A stretch of 8,986 bases of DNA from Fluviibacter sp048859965. GTDB lineage: Bacteria > Pseudomonadota > Gammaproteobacteria > Burkholderiales > Rhodocyclaceae. This document shows, in pieces, positions 1 to 6,214 of this stretch; within the stretch, counting starts at the first letter, position 1, and each line of letters starts with the position of its first letter. Below the pieces are notes generated by a model. It searched no databases. It was not told the DNA's origin and saw nothing but the letters and a program-made list of their open reading frames with translations. The stretch is taken from NCBI GenBank assembly GCA_048859965.1, contig JBLIZO010000084.1, positions 1 to 8,986 on the forward strand. Direction: 5' to 3'. The translations under genes and the position numbers were made by a program.

Positions 1-1
1 A

Positions 2-289
2 GAATCGGGGAGACGTGATAGTGCCAGTCCGTAACCCCTGCCATTCGGCTTCATATGCTCTATTGATTACAGCTATGCGGTGAGCTGCCGGAGCCAATGT
101 AGTGGCTTCCAGAGCCACCTTGATATTTGCGCCCCTGTAGAAGCTTTGAAGGTCGGTAGGGACTCCGCGCATATAGTAATACGCGCCTTTGCCGCCCGCT
201 CCCGTAGGCTGTCTAGTCCAGAGGTATTTGACCTTCATATTAAGTACGTTTCGCAGAGCTGCTATTTCAAAGATACTGGTCAGCATCAT
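2..289 (-). CDS. Tyrosine recombinase (phage/ICE-type integrase), N-terminal part, cut by the window edge
   Basis: Reading the minus strand from 289 gives 96 open codons that run off the left edge. From about residue 22 the protein reads YLWTRQPTGAGGKGAYYYMR, then GVPTDLQSFYRGANIKVALE and TTLAPAAHRIAVINRAYEAEW. This is the usual N-terminus of phage-type tyrosine integrases (a 'YLxxR...YYxRxVPxDL...SLxTxxxxxA' pattern, as in DUF6538-type N-terminal domains). The catalytic domain with its R-H-R-Y residues would lie outside the window, so activity cannot be judged. I chose the start at 289 because GAGGGG (299-304) lies 9 bases upstream. A second ATG follows directly, and a later one at 238 lacks a Shine-Dalgarno sequence but would fit families that begin right at the conserved block. 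An in-frame stop lies upstream of 289. The gene points away from tRNA-Leu, whose 3' end is 93 bases upstream, which suggests a tRNA-targeted element extending left. The integrase call is by pattern only. Confidence 0.75.
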   Translation of the reverse strand, partial: MMLTSIFEIAALRNVLNMKVKYLWTRQPTGAGGKGAYYYMRGVPTDLQSFYRGANIKVALEATTLAPAAHRIAVINRAYEAEWQGLRTGTITSPRF

Positions 290-342
290 ATCGGCTATCC
301 CCTCTTTACCAAAGAATTACCACAGGGGAAGCTCTGCAAATA

Positions 343-374
343 CTCTGAATGCTTATACCTAAAGGGCTTCAGAG
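343..374. repeat. Inverted repeat CTCTGAA/TTCAGAG between tRNA-Leu and the integrase gene
   Basis: CTCTGAA (343-349) and TTCAGAG (368-374) form perfect 7-base arms separated by 18 bases. GCTCTGC at 331-337 adds a related partial copy. The repeat sits immediately beyond the tRNA 3' end and upstream of the integrase start, where arm-type integrase sites, excisionase sites or an integrase promoter/operator are usual in integrative elements. No family-specific site is recognised, so the role is inferred from position only. Confidence 0.35.
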
Positions 375-382
375 ATTTCTAG

Positions 383-467
383 TGGTGCCTCGGGTCGGAA
401 TCGAACCGACACTCCTTGCGGAACCGGATTTTGAGTCCGGCGCGTCTACCAATTTCACCACCGAGGC
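383..467 (-). tRNA. tRNA-Leu (anticodon CAA)
   Basis: The minus strand folds as an 85-nt type II tRNA with an encoded 3' CCA (383-385) and discriminator A73, as expected for leucine. The acceptor stem GCCTCGG pairs with CCGAGGC. The anticodon arm has stem CCGGA/TCCGG and loop CTCAAAA, giving anticodon CAA, which reads UUG codons. A long variable arm (TTCCGCAAGGAG region) marks it as a class II tRNA, and the T-arm has the normal GTTCGATTC loop. The gene is complete although an integrase gene lies just beyond its 3' end. This fits integration that regenerates the tRNA 3' part, with the acceptor and T-arm as the likely crossover core. Confidence 0.96.
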
Positions 468-478
468 ACGCGGGTGGC

Positions 479-484
479 ATTATA
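479..484 (-). promoter_or_regulatory. -10 element TATAAT of the tRNA-Leu promoter
   Basis: The minus strand carries a perfect TATAAT, followed by a GC-rich stretch (GCCACCCGCG) running into the tRNA 5' end. That places the transcription start about 5 bases before the mature tRNA. A GC-rich discriminator is typical of stable-RNA promoters under stringent control. The -35 region (around 501-507, GGTCAG-like) is a poor match, so the assignment rests on the -10, the spacing to the tRNA and the discriminator. Confidence 0.6.
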
Positions 485-509
485 CACGTGAGTGGGCCGC
501 CTGACCCTT

Positions 510-515
510 TATACT
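510..515 (+). promoter_or_regulatory. Possible -10 element TATACT of the queA promoter
   Basis: TATACT ends 8 bases before the queA ATG at 524, so transcription would begin at or within two bases of the start codon and give a leaderless or nearly leaderless mRNA. No good -35 is visible 17 bases upstream (487-492 reads CGTGAG). It is back-to-back with the tRNA-Leu -10 at 479-484, so the two polymerases would occupy overlapping DNA. Alternatively queA is transcribed from further upstream and this is a chance match. Confidence 0.4.
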
Positions 516-523
516 TGCGCCCC

Positions 524-1621
524 ATGTGTGCAAATTCATTCGCCCCCTCCGCCAGCTATTCGCAACTCAGTGATTACGACTTCGACCTGCCCGAAGACTT
601 GATCGCACAGCACCCCGCGGCCGAACGCAGCGCCAGCCGCCTGCTGGTGGTAAATAGCGGTGCGTTTGCCGACGAGCAGTTTACCGATCTGCCCGATCTG
701 CTGAACCCCGGCGACCTGCTGGTGATGAACGACACACGGGTACTGCGCGCCCGGTTTTTTGGGCAGAAGGCCTCGGGCGGCCAAATTGAAGTGATGATCG
801 AGCGCATCCATGGAGAGGGTCTGAATTTGGGTCGATTCGCTCGTGCGCAGATTCGCGCCAGCAAGTCGCCCAAACCGGGCACCCGACTGCACCTGGCCGA
901 TGCTTTTGACGTGGATGTCACGGGCCGCGATGGTGAATTCTTCTTACTGGCGCTCCCAGCCAATCAAGCGCGCGATTTCTGGCAACTGACTGAAGCCCAT
1001 GGCCTGCTGCCCTTGCCGCCCTACATTACGCACACGCCAGACGCCGAGGATGAAACTCGTTACCAAACGGTATATGCCGTGCACCCCGGCGCCGTGGCCG
1101 CACCGACCGCCGGCCTGCATTTTGACGAAACCCTGCTGACACGACTCAAAGCCCGTGGCATTGAAACCGCGACGGTCACGCTGCACGTAGGCGCCGGCAC
1201 GTTCCAGCCCGTGCGTGTGGAGAACCTCGACGAGCACGTCATGCACCGCGAGTGGTATCACTTGCCCGAATCCACCGTGGCTGCGATTACCGCCTGCCGC
1301 GCCCGTGGCGGCAAGGTCGTCGCGGTGGGCACAACGTCATTACGCGCACTCGAATCCGCCGCCAAACACCAGGCTATCGAAGCGGGTGGCACACTACGCG
1401 CCGACAGCCGGGAAACCGATCTCTTCATCCGGCCCGGCTACCCGTTCAAAGTGGTGGATCGACTCATCACCAACTTCCACCTGCCGAAATCGACACTGCT
1501 CATGCTGGTATCGGCGTTTGCCGGTTATGACACGATGCGGGCCGCCTACCAACACGCCATTAACCAGCAGTACCGCTTTTTCAGCTACGGTGATGCCATG
1601 CTCTTAACCCACGCTTCTTGA
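524..1621 (+). CDS. queA: S-adenosylmethionine:tRNA ribosyltransferase-isomerase QueA
   Basis: QueA transfers and isomerises the ribosyl part of SAM onto the preQ1 base in tRNA (position 34 of GUN-anticodon tRNAs), giving epoxyqueuosine in the cytoplasm. The 365-residue product shows the family blocks in order: YDFDLPEDLIAQHPAAERSA (18-37), NDTRVLRAR (69-77), LPLPPYI (162-168), YQTVYA followed by GAVAAPTAGLHF (180-200), VGAGTFQPV (222-230), TNFHLPKSTLLMLVSAFAG (316-334) and RFFSYGDAML (351-360). Length is slightly above the usual 340-356 because of about 15 extra N-terminal residues before the conserved YDFDLP block. ATG 524 is the most plausible start: the frame is open to 416, but anything earlier would overlap the divergent tRNA promoter or the tRNA itself. 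No Shine-Dalgarno sequence precedes it. tgt follows 16 bases after the stop, and the two enzymes act in one pathway. Confidence 0.97.
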   Translation: MCANSFAPSASYSQLSDYDFDLPEDLIAQHPAAERSASRLLVVNSGAFADEQFTDLPDLLNPGDLLVMNDTRVLRARFFGQKASGGQIEVMIERIHGEGLNLGRFARAQIRASKSPKPGTRLHLADAFDVDVTGRDGEFFLLALPANQARDFWQLTEAHGLLPLPPYITHTPDAEDETRYQTVYAVHPGAVAAPTAGLHFDETLLTRLKARGIETATVTLHVGAGTFQPVRVENLDEHVMHREWYHLPESTVAAITACRARGGKVVAVGTTSLRALESAAKHQAIEAGGTLRADSRETDLFIRPGYPFKVVDRLITNFHLPKSTLLMLVSAFAGYDTMRAAYQHAINQQYRFFSYGDAMLLTHAS

Positions 1622-1637
1622 ATGACGCTGACTCGCT

Positions 1638-2747
1638 ATGAAATTTGATCTGATCACCACTGATGGCGTCGCCCGACGCGGTCGCATGACGCTAGCCCAC
1701 GGCCAGGTGGATACCCCGGCCTTCATGCCCGTTGGCACCTATGGCACAGTGAAAGCCATGACGCCCGAGGCACTGGCCGCTACCGGTGCTCAAATATGCC
1801 TGGGTAATACGTTCCACCTCTGGCTGCGGCCGGGCATGACCGTGATCAAGCAATTCGGCGGGCTGCACAAGTTTATGAACTGGGACAAACCGATCCTGAC
1901 AGATTCGGGTGGTTTTCAGGTTTTTTCACTAGGCGATCTACGCAAAATCACGGAAGAAGGCGTCAAATTCGCCTCACCCATCGACGGTGCACGCCTCTTT
2001 TTAACCCCGGAAATCTCCATGCAGATCCAGAAGGATCTGAACAGCGACATCGTCATGATCTTTGACGAATGCACGCCCTACCCGGCCGATTACAAAACCG
2101 CTGCCGAATCCATGCGGCTGTCGCTGCGCTGGGCGCGCCGTTCGCGTGACGAACACGACCGCCTGGAAAACACCAACGCCCTGTTCGGCATTGTTCAGGG
2201 CGGCATGCACGAGGCACTGCGTGACGAGTCGCTGGCCGGCCTCAAAGACATCGATTTCAACGGTTTCGCCATCGGCGGCCTCTCGGTCGGCGAACCCAAA
2301 GACGACATGATGCGTATTCTGGCGCACACCGCCCCGCAACTGCCCAGCGACAAACCACGCTACCTCATGGGCGTGGGCACCCCGGAAGACCTGATGGACT
2401 CGGTCGAACAGGGCATCGACATGTTTGACTGCGTGATGCCCACGCGCAACGCCCGTAACGGCCATCTGTTCACGCGCTTTGGCGACGTGAAGATCAAGAA
2501 CGCCCGCTTCAAGACCGACGAAGCCCCGCTGGACCCCACCTGCTCCTGCTATACCTGCCGGCGCTTCAGCCGCGCCTACCTGCACCACCTGTTCCGCGCT
2601 GGCGAGATCCTGTCGAGTATCCTGAATACTATCCACAACCTGCACTATTACCAAACCCTGATGGCCGAGATGCGCCAGGCCATCGAAGTCGGCCAATTCG
2701 TGCAGACCGTGGCGACATTACGCGCCGACCGCCAACGCGGCGTCTGA
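1638..2747 (+). CDS. tgt: tRNA-guanine transglycosylase Tgt
   Basis: Tgt exchanges guanine 34 for preQ1 in tRNA-Asp, -Asn, -His and -Tyr, the step before QueA. All expected residues are present in the 369-residue product: Asp89 in DSGGFQVFSL (general acid/base), Asp264 in DMFDCVMPTR (nucleophile), and a zinc site made by Cys302, Cys304, Cys307 and His333 in the CSCYTC...TIHN segment. The substrate-binding blocks FDEC (142-145), GIVQGG (184-189) and GGLSVGEP (213-220) are intact. Spacing of these residues agrees with the bacterial enzymes, so it should be active. The ATG lies 16 bases after queA, without a strong Shine-Dalgarno sequence, which suggests co-transcription and perhaps translational coupling with queA. 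Confidence 0.98.
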   Translation: MKFDLITTDGVARRGRMTLAHGQVDTPAFMPVGTYGTVKAMTPEALAATGAQICLGNTFHLWLRPGMTVIKQFGGLHKFMNWDKPILTDSGGFQVFSLGDLRKITEEGVKFASPIDGARLFLTPEISMQIQKDLNSDIVMIFDECTPYPADYKTAAESMRLSLRWARRSRDEHDRLENTNALFGIVQGGMHEALRDESLAGLKDIDFNGFAIGGLSVGEPKDDMMRILAHTAPQLPSDKPRYLMGVGTPEDLMDSVEQGIDMFDCVMPTRNARNGHLFTRFGDVKIKNARFKTDEAPLDPTCSCYTCRRFSRAYLHHLFRAGEILSSILNTIHNLHYYQTLMAEMRQAIEVGQFVQTVATLRADRQRGV

Positions 2748-2756
2748 ATCCCACCC

Positions 2757-2777
2757 CCGGCCAGCAAGGGTGGCCGG
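2757..2777 (+). terminator. Stem-loop between tgt and yajC (weak terminator, attenuator or processing site)
   Basis: CCGGCCA (2757-2763) and TGGCCGG (2771-2777) are perfect 7-base arms around a 7-base loop, 9 bases after the tgt stop. No T-tract follows (the next bases are CAAAAGAA), so it does not look like a strong intrinsic terminator. It may stabilise the tgt mRNA end, or partly separate queA-tgt from yajC-secDF transcription, since a promoter-like -10 lies just downstream. Confidence 0.4.
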
Positions 2778-2785
2778 CAAAAGAA

Positions 2786-2794
2786 TGCTAAAAT
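2786..2794 (+). promoter_or_regulatory. Possible extended -10 promoter (TGCTAAAAT) for yajC-secD-secF
   Basis: TGCTAAAAT is a TGn-extended -10 element, 36 bases before the yajC GTG. No convincing -35 is present (2766-2771 is AAGGGT), which extended -10 promoters can tolerate. It lies just after the stem-loop that follows tgt, where an internal promoter for the sec genes would be expected. Confidence 0.4.
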
Positions 2795-2830
2795 CAGCGC
2801 TTTAGTTAACCATCGCTGGAGACACCCCAA

Positions 2831-3166
2831 GTGATCAGCCCTGCATTTGCCCAAGCCGCTGGCGCCGCCGGCACTCAAGAAGCCCTGACGCAGTTTCTGC
2901 CTCTGATCGCGATGTTCGCGATTCTGTACTTCCTCATGATTCGCCCGCAGATGAAGAAGGCCAAAGAGCACAAGGCGCTCATCGCCGGCCTGCAAAAGGG
3001 CGACGAAGTTGTCACCCAGGGTGGCCTGACCGGCAAGGTCACGGCGCTTGGCGACAACTACGTCAAGATCGAAATCGGCACCAACAGCGCCGGCCCGGTC
3101 GAAGTCACCGTGCAACGCCCGGCCGTTGGCATTGTGCTGCCGAAAGGCTCGCTGAATTCGCTGTGA
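2831..3166 (+). CDS. yajC: Preprotein translocase accessory subunit YajC
   Basis: YajC is a small single-pass inner-membrane protein associated with SecDF and SecYEG. The 111-residue product has the standard plan: a short N-terminal segment with Ala/Gly (ISPAFAQAAGAAG), a membrane helix at about 22-38 ending in the family motif FLMIRPQMKKAKEH, then a basic cytosolic domain with LQKGDEVVTQGGLTGKVTAL (54-73) and an EVTVQRPAVGIVLPKGSL tail (91-108). Translation starts at GTG. GGAG at 2818-2821, 9 bases upstream, supports this choice. Family members usually begin MLIS..AxAQ, which matches the residues seen here. It precedes secD in the usual yajC-secD-secF order. Confidence 0.96.
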   Translation: MISPAFAQAAGAAGTQEALTQFLPLIAMFAILYFLMIRPQMKKAKEHKALIAGLQKGDEVVTQGGLTGKVTALGDNYVKIEIGTNSAGPVEVTVQRPAVGIVLPKGSLNSL

Positions 3167-3180
3167 TTATTGCTGTAAGC

Positions 3181-3208
3181 GGAACGCACACCCGAACGTG
3201 CGCGTTCC
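3181..3208 (+). repeat. Stem-loop 1 in the yajC-secD gap
   Basis: GGAACGC (3181-3187) pairs with GCGTTCC (3202-3208), leaving a 14-base loop that can pair further (AC with GT, with a small bulge). It is the first of two tandem hairpins in the 99-base yajC-secD gap. Confidence 0.5.
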
Positions 3209-3214
3209 ACCACT

Positions 3215-3240
3215 CGGGGGCCTCGGCCCCCGTTTGACTT
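3215..3240 (+). terminator. GC-rich hairpin with short T-rich tail upstream of secD (possible attenuator)
   Basis: CGGGGGC (3215-3221) and GCCCCCG (3226-3232) form a 7-bp stem closed by a CTCG loop and followed by TTTGACTT. It resembles a weak intrinsic terminator, yet it lies inside a gene run expected to be co-transcribed, 33 bases before the secD ATG. Partial termination or RNA-level control of secDF relative to yajC is one reading; an mRNA stability element is another. Confidence 0.5.
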
Positions 3241-3265
3241 TCTGTCTGCTGACTGAATTGCTGCC

Positions 3266-5137
3266 ATGAACCGTTATCCGCTCTGGAAATACATCGTTGT
3301 CGCCGTGGCCCTGGTGATCGGGGTGCTCTACACGTTGCCCAACTTTTTCGGCGAAACGCCGGCTGTCCAGGTGTCGCCCATTCGCGCCACACTGAAATCA
3401 GACAACAAACTGCTGGAGCAAGTCACCAGCATTCTGAACAAGAACAACCTGCCCAGCGACGGTGCGTTTCTCGATACCAACGGCGTCAAGGTCCGCCTGC
3501 CGGATACCGACACCCAACTGAAAGCGCGCGACATTCTGGAGCACGCCTTCAACCCGAACCCTGATAACAGCCAGTACGTCGTCGCCCTCAATCTGCTGTC
3601 GGCCTCGCCAAAGTGGCTGACCGCCATTCACGCACTGCCCATGTACCTGGGCCTCGATCTGCGCGGCGGTGTGCACTTCCTGCTGCAGGTCGATCTGCAG
3701 GGCGCTCTGACCAAGCGGCTTGACGCCACCGCCGCCGATATTCGCACCCTGCTGCGTGACAAGAACATTCGCCACGGCGGCATCAATCGCGACAACCAGC
3801 GCGTCGTGATTCGCTTCCGCGAAAACGACTATCGCGATCAGGCCCGCGCCGCGCTGATGGACGCCCAACCGGACATGAGCTTCGCCGAGCAAACGCTGAG
3901 CGGTGACGCCGCGCTGATCGGCACCTTCAAACCAGAAGCCGTGAAGCGTATTCAGGAATACGCCGTCAAACAAAACATCACCACCCTGCACAACCGCATT
4001 AACGAACTGGGTGTGGCCGAACCCATCATCCAGCAGTCCGGGCCCGATCGCATCGTCGTGCAGCTGCCCGGCGTGCAGGACACCGCCAAAGCCAAAGACA
4101 TTCTGGGGCGCACCGCCACGCTGGAAATCCGCATGGTGGACGACACCCCTGGCGCGCTGGAAGCCGCTCTGGCCGGCCAGATTCCGGGCACCGCCGAGCT
4201 GTATACCGAGCGCGGTGGGAACCCGATTCTGGTGAAGAAAATGGTCGTACTCACCGGCGAGCGCCTGAACGATGCCCAACCCGGCTTCGACAACCAGACG
4301 CAGGAACCGGTCGTGCACCTCACCCTGGATTCGGCCGGCGCCCGCATCTTCCGCGATGTCACCCGTGAAAACGTCGGCAAGCGCATGGCCATCCTGCTCA
4401 TTGAAAAGGGCAAGGGCGAAGTCATCACCGCCCCGGTGATCCGCAGCGAAATCGGCGGCGGCAAAGTCCAGATCTCCGGTCGCATGAGCACTGTGGAAGC
4501 CAACGAAATCGCCCTGCTCCTGCGCGCCGGTTCGCTGGCCGCGCCGATGGAAATCATCGAAGAGCGTACCGTCGGCCCGTCACTGGGCGCCGAAAACATC
4601 TCGCGCGGCTTCCACGCCACGCTGTGGGGTTTTGCCGCGATCGCCGTATTCATGATCGCCTACTACCGCATGTTCGGCGTGATCTCGGTGCTCGCCCTCT
4701 CCGCCAACCTGCTCTTCCTCGTGGCGATTCTGTCGCTGCTGCAGGCCACGCTCACCCTGCCCGGTATCGCCGCCATCGCGCTGGCGCTGGGCATGGCGAT
4801 TGACGCCAACGTGCTGATTAACGAGCGTATCCGCGAAGAACTGCGTAACGGTTCCACGCCGCAAGCGGCTATTTCGGCTGGCTACGAGCGTGCCTTCGAC
4901 ACGATTCTGGACTCCAACATCACCACCCTCATCGCCGGCCTCGCCCTGCTCATCTTCGGGTCGGGCCCGGTGCGCGGCTTCGCCGTGGTGCACTGTCTGG
5001 GCATTCTGACCTCGATCTTCAGCGCCGTCGTTGTCTCGCGCGCGCTGGTCAACCTGATCTACGGTCGTCGCAAGCGCCTCACCCAAATCTCCATCGGCCA
5101 GGTCTGGAAACCTGAAACCGACACCTCCAAAGCCTGA
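3266..5137 (+). CDS. secD: Protein translocase subunit SecD
   Basis: SecD with SecF uses proton-motive force to pull exported proteins across the inner membrane after SecA-driven translocation. The 623-residue product has a membrane helix at about 8-25, then the family motif LGLDLRGGVHFLLQVD (128-143). The P1 periplasmic region includes LHNRINELGVAEPIIQQSG (241-259) and VVQLPGVQD (264-272). After a further region with ISGRMSTVEANEIALLLRAGSL (403-424), the C-terminal RND-type membrane domain spans about 450-600. It contains GMAIDANVLINERIREE (509-525), whose Asp513 corresponds to the conserved proton-pathway Asp of SecD. Length is normal (about 615-625 in proteobacteria). No frameshift is seen. 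ATG 3266 gives the typical MNRYPLWKY beginning, although the upstream Shine-Dalgarno match is weak. secF follows after 14 bases. Confidence 0.98.
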   Translation: MNRYPLWKYIVVAVALVIGVLYTLPNFFGETPAVQVSPIRATLKSDNKLLEQVTSILNKNNLPSDGAFLDTNGVKVRLPDTDTQLKARDILEHAFNPNPDNSQYVVALNLLSASPKWLTAIHALPMYLGLDLRGGVHFLLQVDLQGALTKRLDATAADIRTLLRDKNIRHGGINRDNQRVVIRFRENDYRDQARAALMDAQPDMSFAEQTLSGDAALIGTFKPEAVKRIQEYAVKQNITTLHNRINELGVAEPIIQQSGPDRIVVQLPGVQDTAKAKDILGRTATLEIRMVDDTPGALEAALAGQIPGTAELYTERGGNPILVKKMVVLTGERLNDAQPGFDNQTQEPVVHLTLDSAGARIFRDVTRENVGKRMAILLIEKGKGEVITAPVIRSEIGGGKVQISGRMSTVEANEIALLLRAGSLAAPMEIIEERTVGPSLGAENISRGFHATLWGFAAIAVFMIAYYRMFGVISVLALSANLLFLVAILSLLQATLTLPGIAAIALALGMAIDANVLINERIREELRNGSTPQAAISAGYERAFDTILDSNITTLIAGLALLIFGSGPVRGFAVVHCLGILTSIFSAVVVSRALVNLIYGRRKRLTQISIGQVWKPETDTSKA

Positions 5138-5151
5138 CCGGGAGCGCCATC

Positions 5152-6096
5152 ATGGAATTTTTCCGCATCCGCAAAGATATCCCCTTCATGCGCTATGCGC
5201 TGGTGTTCAACATCATTTCGTTGGTCACCTTCCTGCTGGCTGTGTTCTTCCTGGCTACCCGTGGCCTGCACCTCTCGGTAGAGTTCACCGGCGGTACGCT
5301 GGTCGAAGTGCAATACAAACAGGCGGCCGATCTGGAAGCCATCCGCGGCGGGCTGGCCAAAGCCAACTTCCAGGATGTCACCGTCCAAAACTTCGGCTCC
5401 AGCCGGGATGTGCTGATCCGCATGCCGCTCAAATCGGCCCAGAGCTCTGCCGCCGTCGGTAACGACGTGATGACCGCGCTGGAAACCAGCGCACCGGGCG
5501 CTCAACTACAGCGGGTGGAATTCGTCGGCCCGCAGGTCGGCGAAGAACTGGCGCATGACGGCGCACTCGCCCTGCTGCTCGTTATTCTCGGTATCGTGCT
5601 GTATCTGGCGCTGCGTTTCGAATGGCGTTTCGCTGTCTCGGCCATCATCGCCAACCTGCACGACGTCATCATCATTCTGGGCTTCTTCGCCTTCTTCCAG
5701 TGGGAGTTCTCGCTGCCCGTGCTGGCTGCCGTACTGGCCGTGCTGGGTTACTCGGTGAACGAATCGGTTGTCGTGTTTGACCGGGTACGCGAAACCTTCC
5801 GCAAGAAGCGCGGCATGACGACACCGCAGATTCTCGACCATGCGATTACCAGCACCATCTCGCGCACCATCATCACCCACGGCGCAACAGAAATGATGGT
5901 GCTCTCGATGCTGATCTTCGGCGGCGATGCCCTGCACTACTTTGCCCTGGCGCTCACCATCGGCATTCTGTTCGGCATCTATTCATCTGTTCTTGTCGCG
6001 AGCCCACTGGTCATGTGGCTGGGTGTCAAACGCGACCAGTTCATCAAACCGGCCAAAAAGATTGATACGGCCAATGCGGATGGTGCCTGCGTTTAG
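5152..6096 (+). CDS. secF: Protein translocase subunit SecF
   Basis: SecF is the partner of SecD in the proton-driven export complex. The 314-residue product has a first membrane helix at about 15-34 and the periplasmic-entry motif LSVEFTGGTLVEVQY (41-55). A central region holds VEFVGPQVGEELAHDGALA (122-140), and five membrane helices follow from about 137 to 290. The conserved helix segment HDVIIILGFFAFF (170-182) and GYSVNESVVVFDRVRETFRK (199-218) are intact. Glu replaces the Asp commonly found in the VDF/IDF-GG motif, and NES replaces the NDS seen in E. coli. Both are, to my knowledge, usual in betaproteobacteria. The ATG is preceded by GGGAG (5140-5144) with 7-base spacing, and it lies 14 bases after secD, so it is clearly co-transcribed. 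Confidence 0.98.
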   Translation: MEFFRIRKDIPFMRYALVFNIISLVTFLLAVFFLATRGLHLSVEFTGGTLVEVQYKQAADLEAIRGGLAKANFQDVTVQNFGSSRDVLIRMPLKSAQSSAAVGNDVMTALETSAPGAQLQRVEFVGPQVGEELAHDGALALLLVILGIVLYLALRFEWRFAVSAIIANLHDVIIILGFFAFFQWEFSLPVLAAVLAVLGYSVNESVVVFDRVRETFRKKRGMTTPQILDHAITSTISRTIITHGATEMMVLSMLIFGGDALHYFALALTIGILFGIYSSVLVASPLVMWLGVKRDQFIKPAKKIDTANADGACV

Positions 6097-6111
6097 GCGA
6101 GATTAACGCCC

Positions 6112-6147
6112 CAATGCAAATGCCACCTTCGGGTGGCATTTGCATTG
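6112..6147 (+). terminator. Perfect 16-bp hairpin with UUCG loop after secF
   Basis: Arms 6112-6127 and 6132-6147 are exact reverse complements (16 bp), closed by a TTCG tetraloop, 15 bases after the secF stop. This is the most stable hairpin I found in the window and should end or protect the sec transcript. No run of T follows on the plus strand (ATGAATCTG), so it is not a textbook intrinsic terminator. It lies between secF and the convergent methyltransferase gene and may act in both directions. Confidence 0.75.
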
Positions 6148-6195
6148 ATGAATCTGACCTGGATAGCGTATCTACTATCGACCCAAAGCTGGCAT

Positions 6196-6214
6196 AAGAC
6201 TCTAGGAGAGTCTT
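6196..6214. terminator. 8-bp hairpin centred on the methyltransferase stop codon
   Basis: AAGACTCT (6196-6203) and AGAGTCTT (6207-6214) are perfect arms with a 3-base loop. The methyltransferase TAG stop (6204-6202 on the minus strand) lies in the loop and left arm. On the plus strand it is followed by TGTCC, and on the minus strand by ATGCC, so neither direction has a long T-tract. It could be a weak bidirectional terminator between convergent genes. Confidence 0.4.

Noticed and set aside
1..20. Adapter-like look of the first bases (AGAATCGGGGAGA)
   Set aside because: It only loosely resembles the adapter, has the wrong orientation for a 5' end, and continues the integrase reading frame without a break.
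80..382. 100-codon plus-strand reading frame at the left end
   Set aside because: It lies opposite the integrase frame and ends at the tRNA; it has no ribosome site or family motif, while the minus strand has a clear integrase pattern.
416..523. Longer N-terminus for QueA starting at 416
   Set aside because: It would run through the antisense of the tRNA-Leu gene and its promoter, and the extra residues have no QueA similarity.
2001..2696. 231-codon minus-strand frame opposite tgt
   Set aside because: GC-rich antisense shadow of an intact, fully conserved tgt; the protein is low-complexity Val/Ala/Gly/His without family motifs.
3398..4318. 306-codon minus-strand frame opposite secD
   Set aside because: Shadow frame produced by codon bias of secD; no ribosome site, no motif, and the plus strand is clearly coding throughout.
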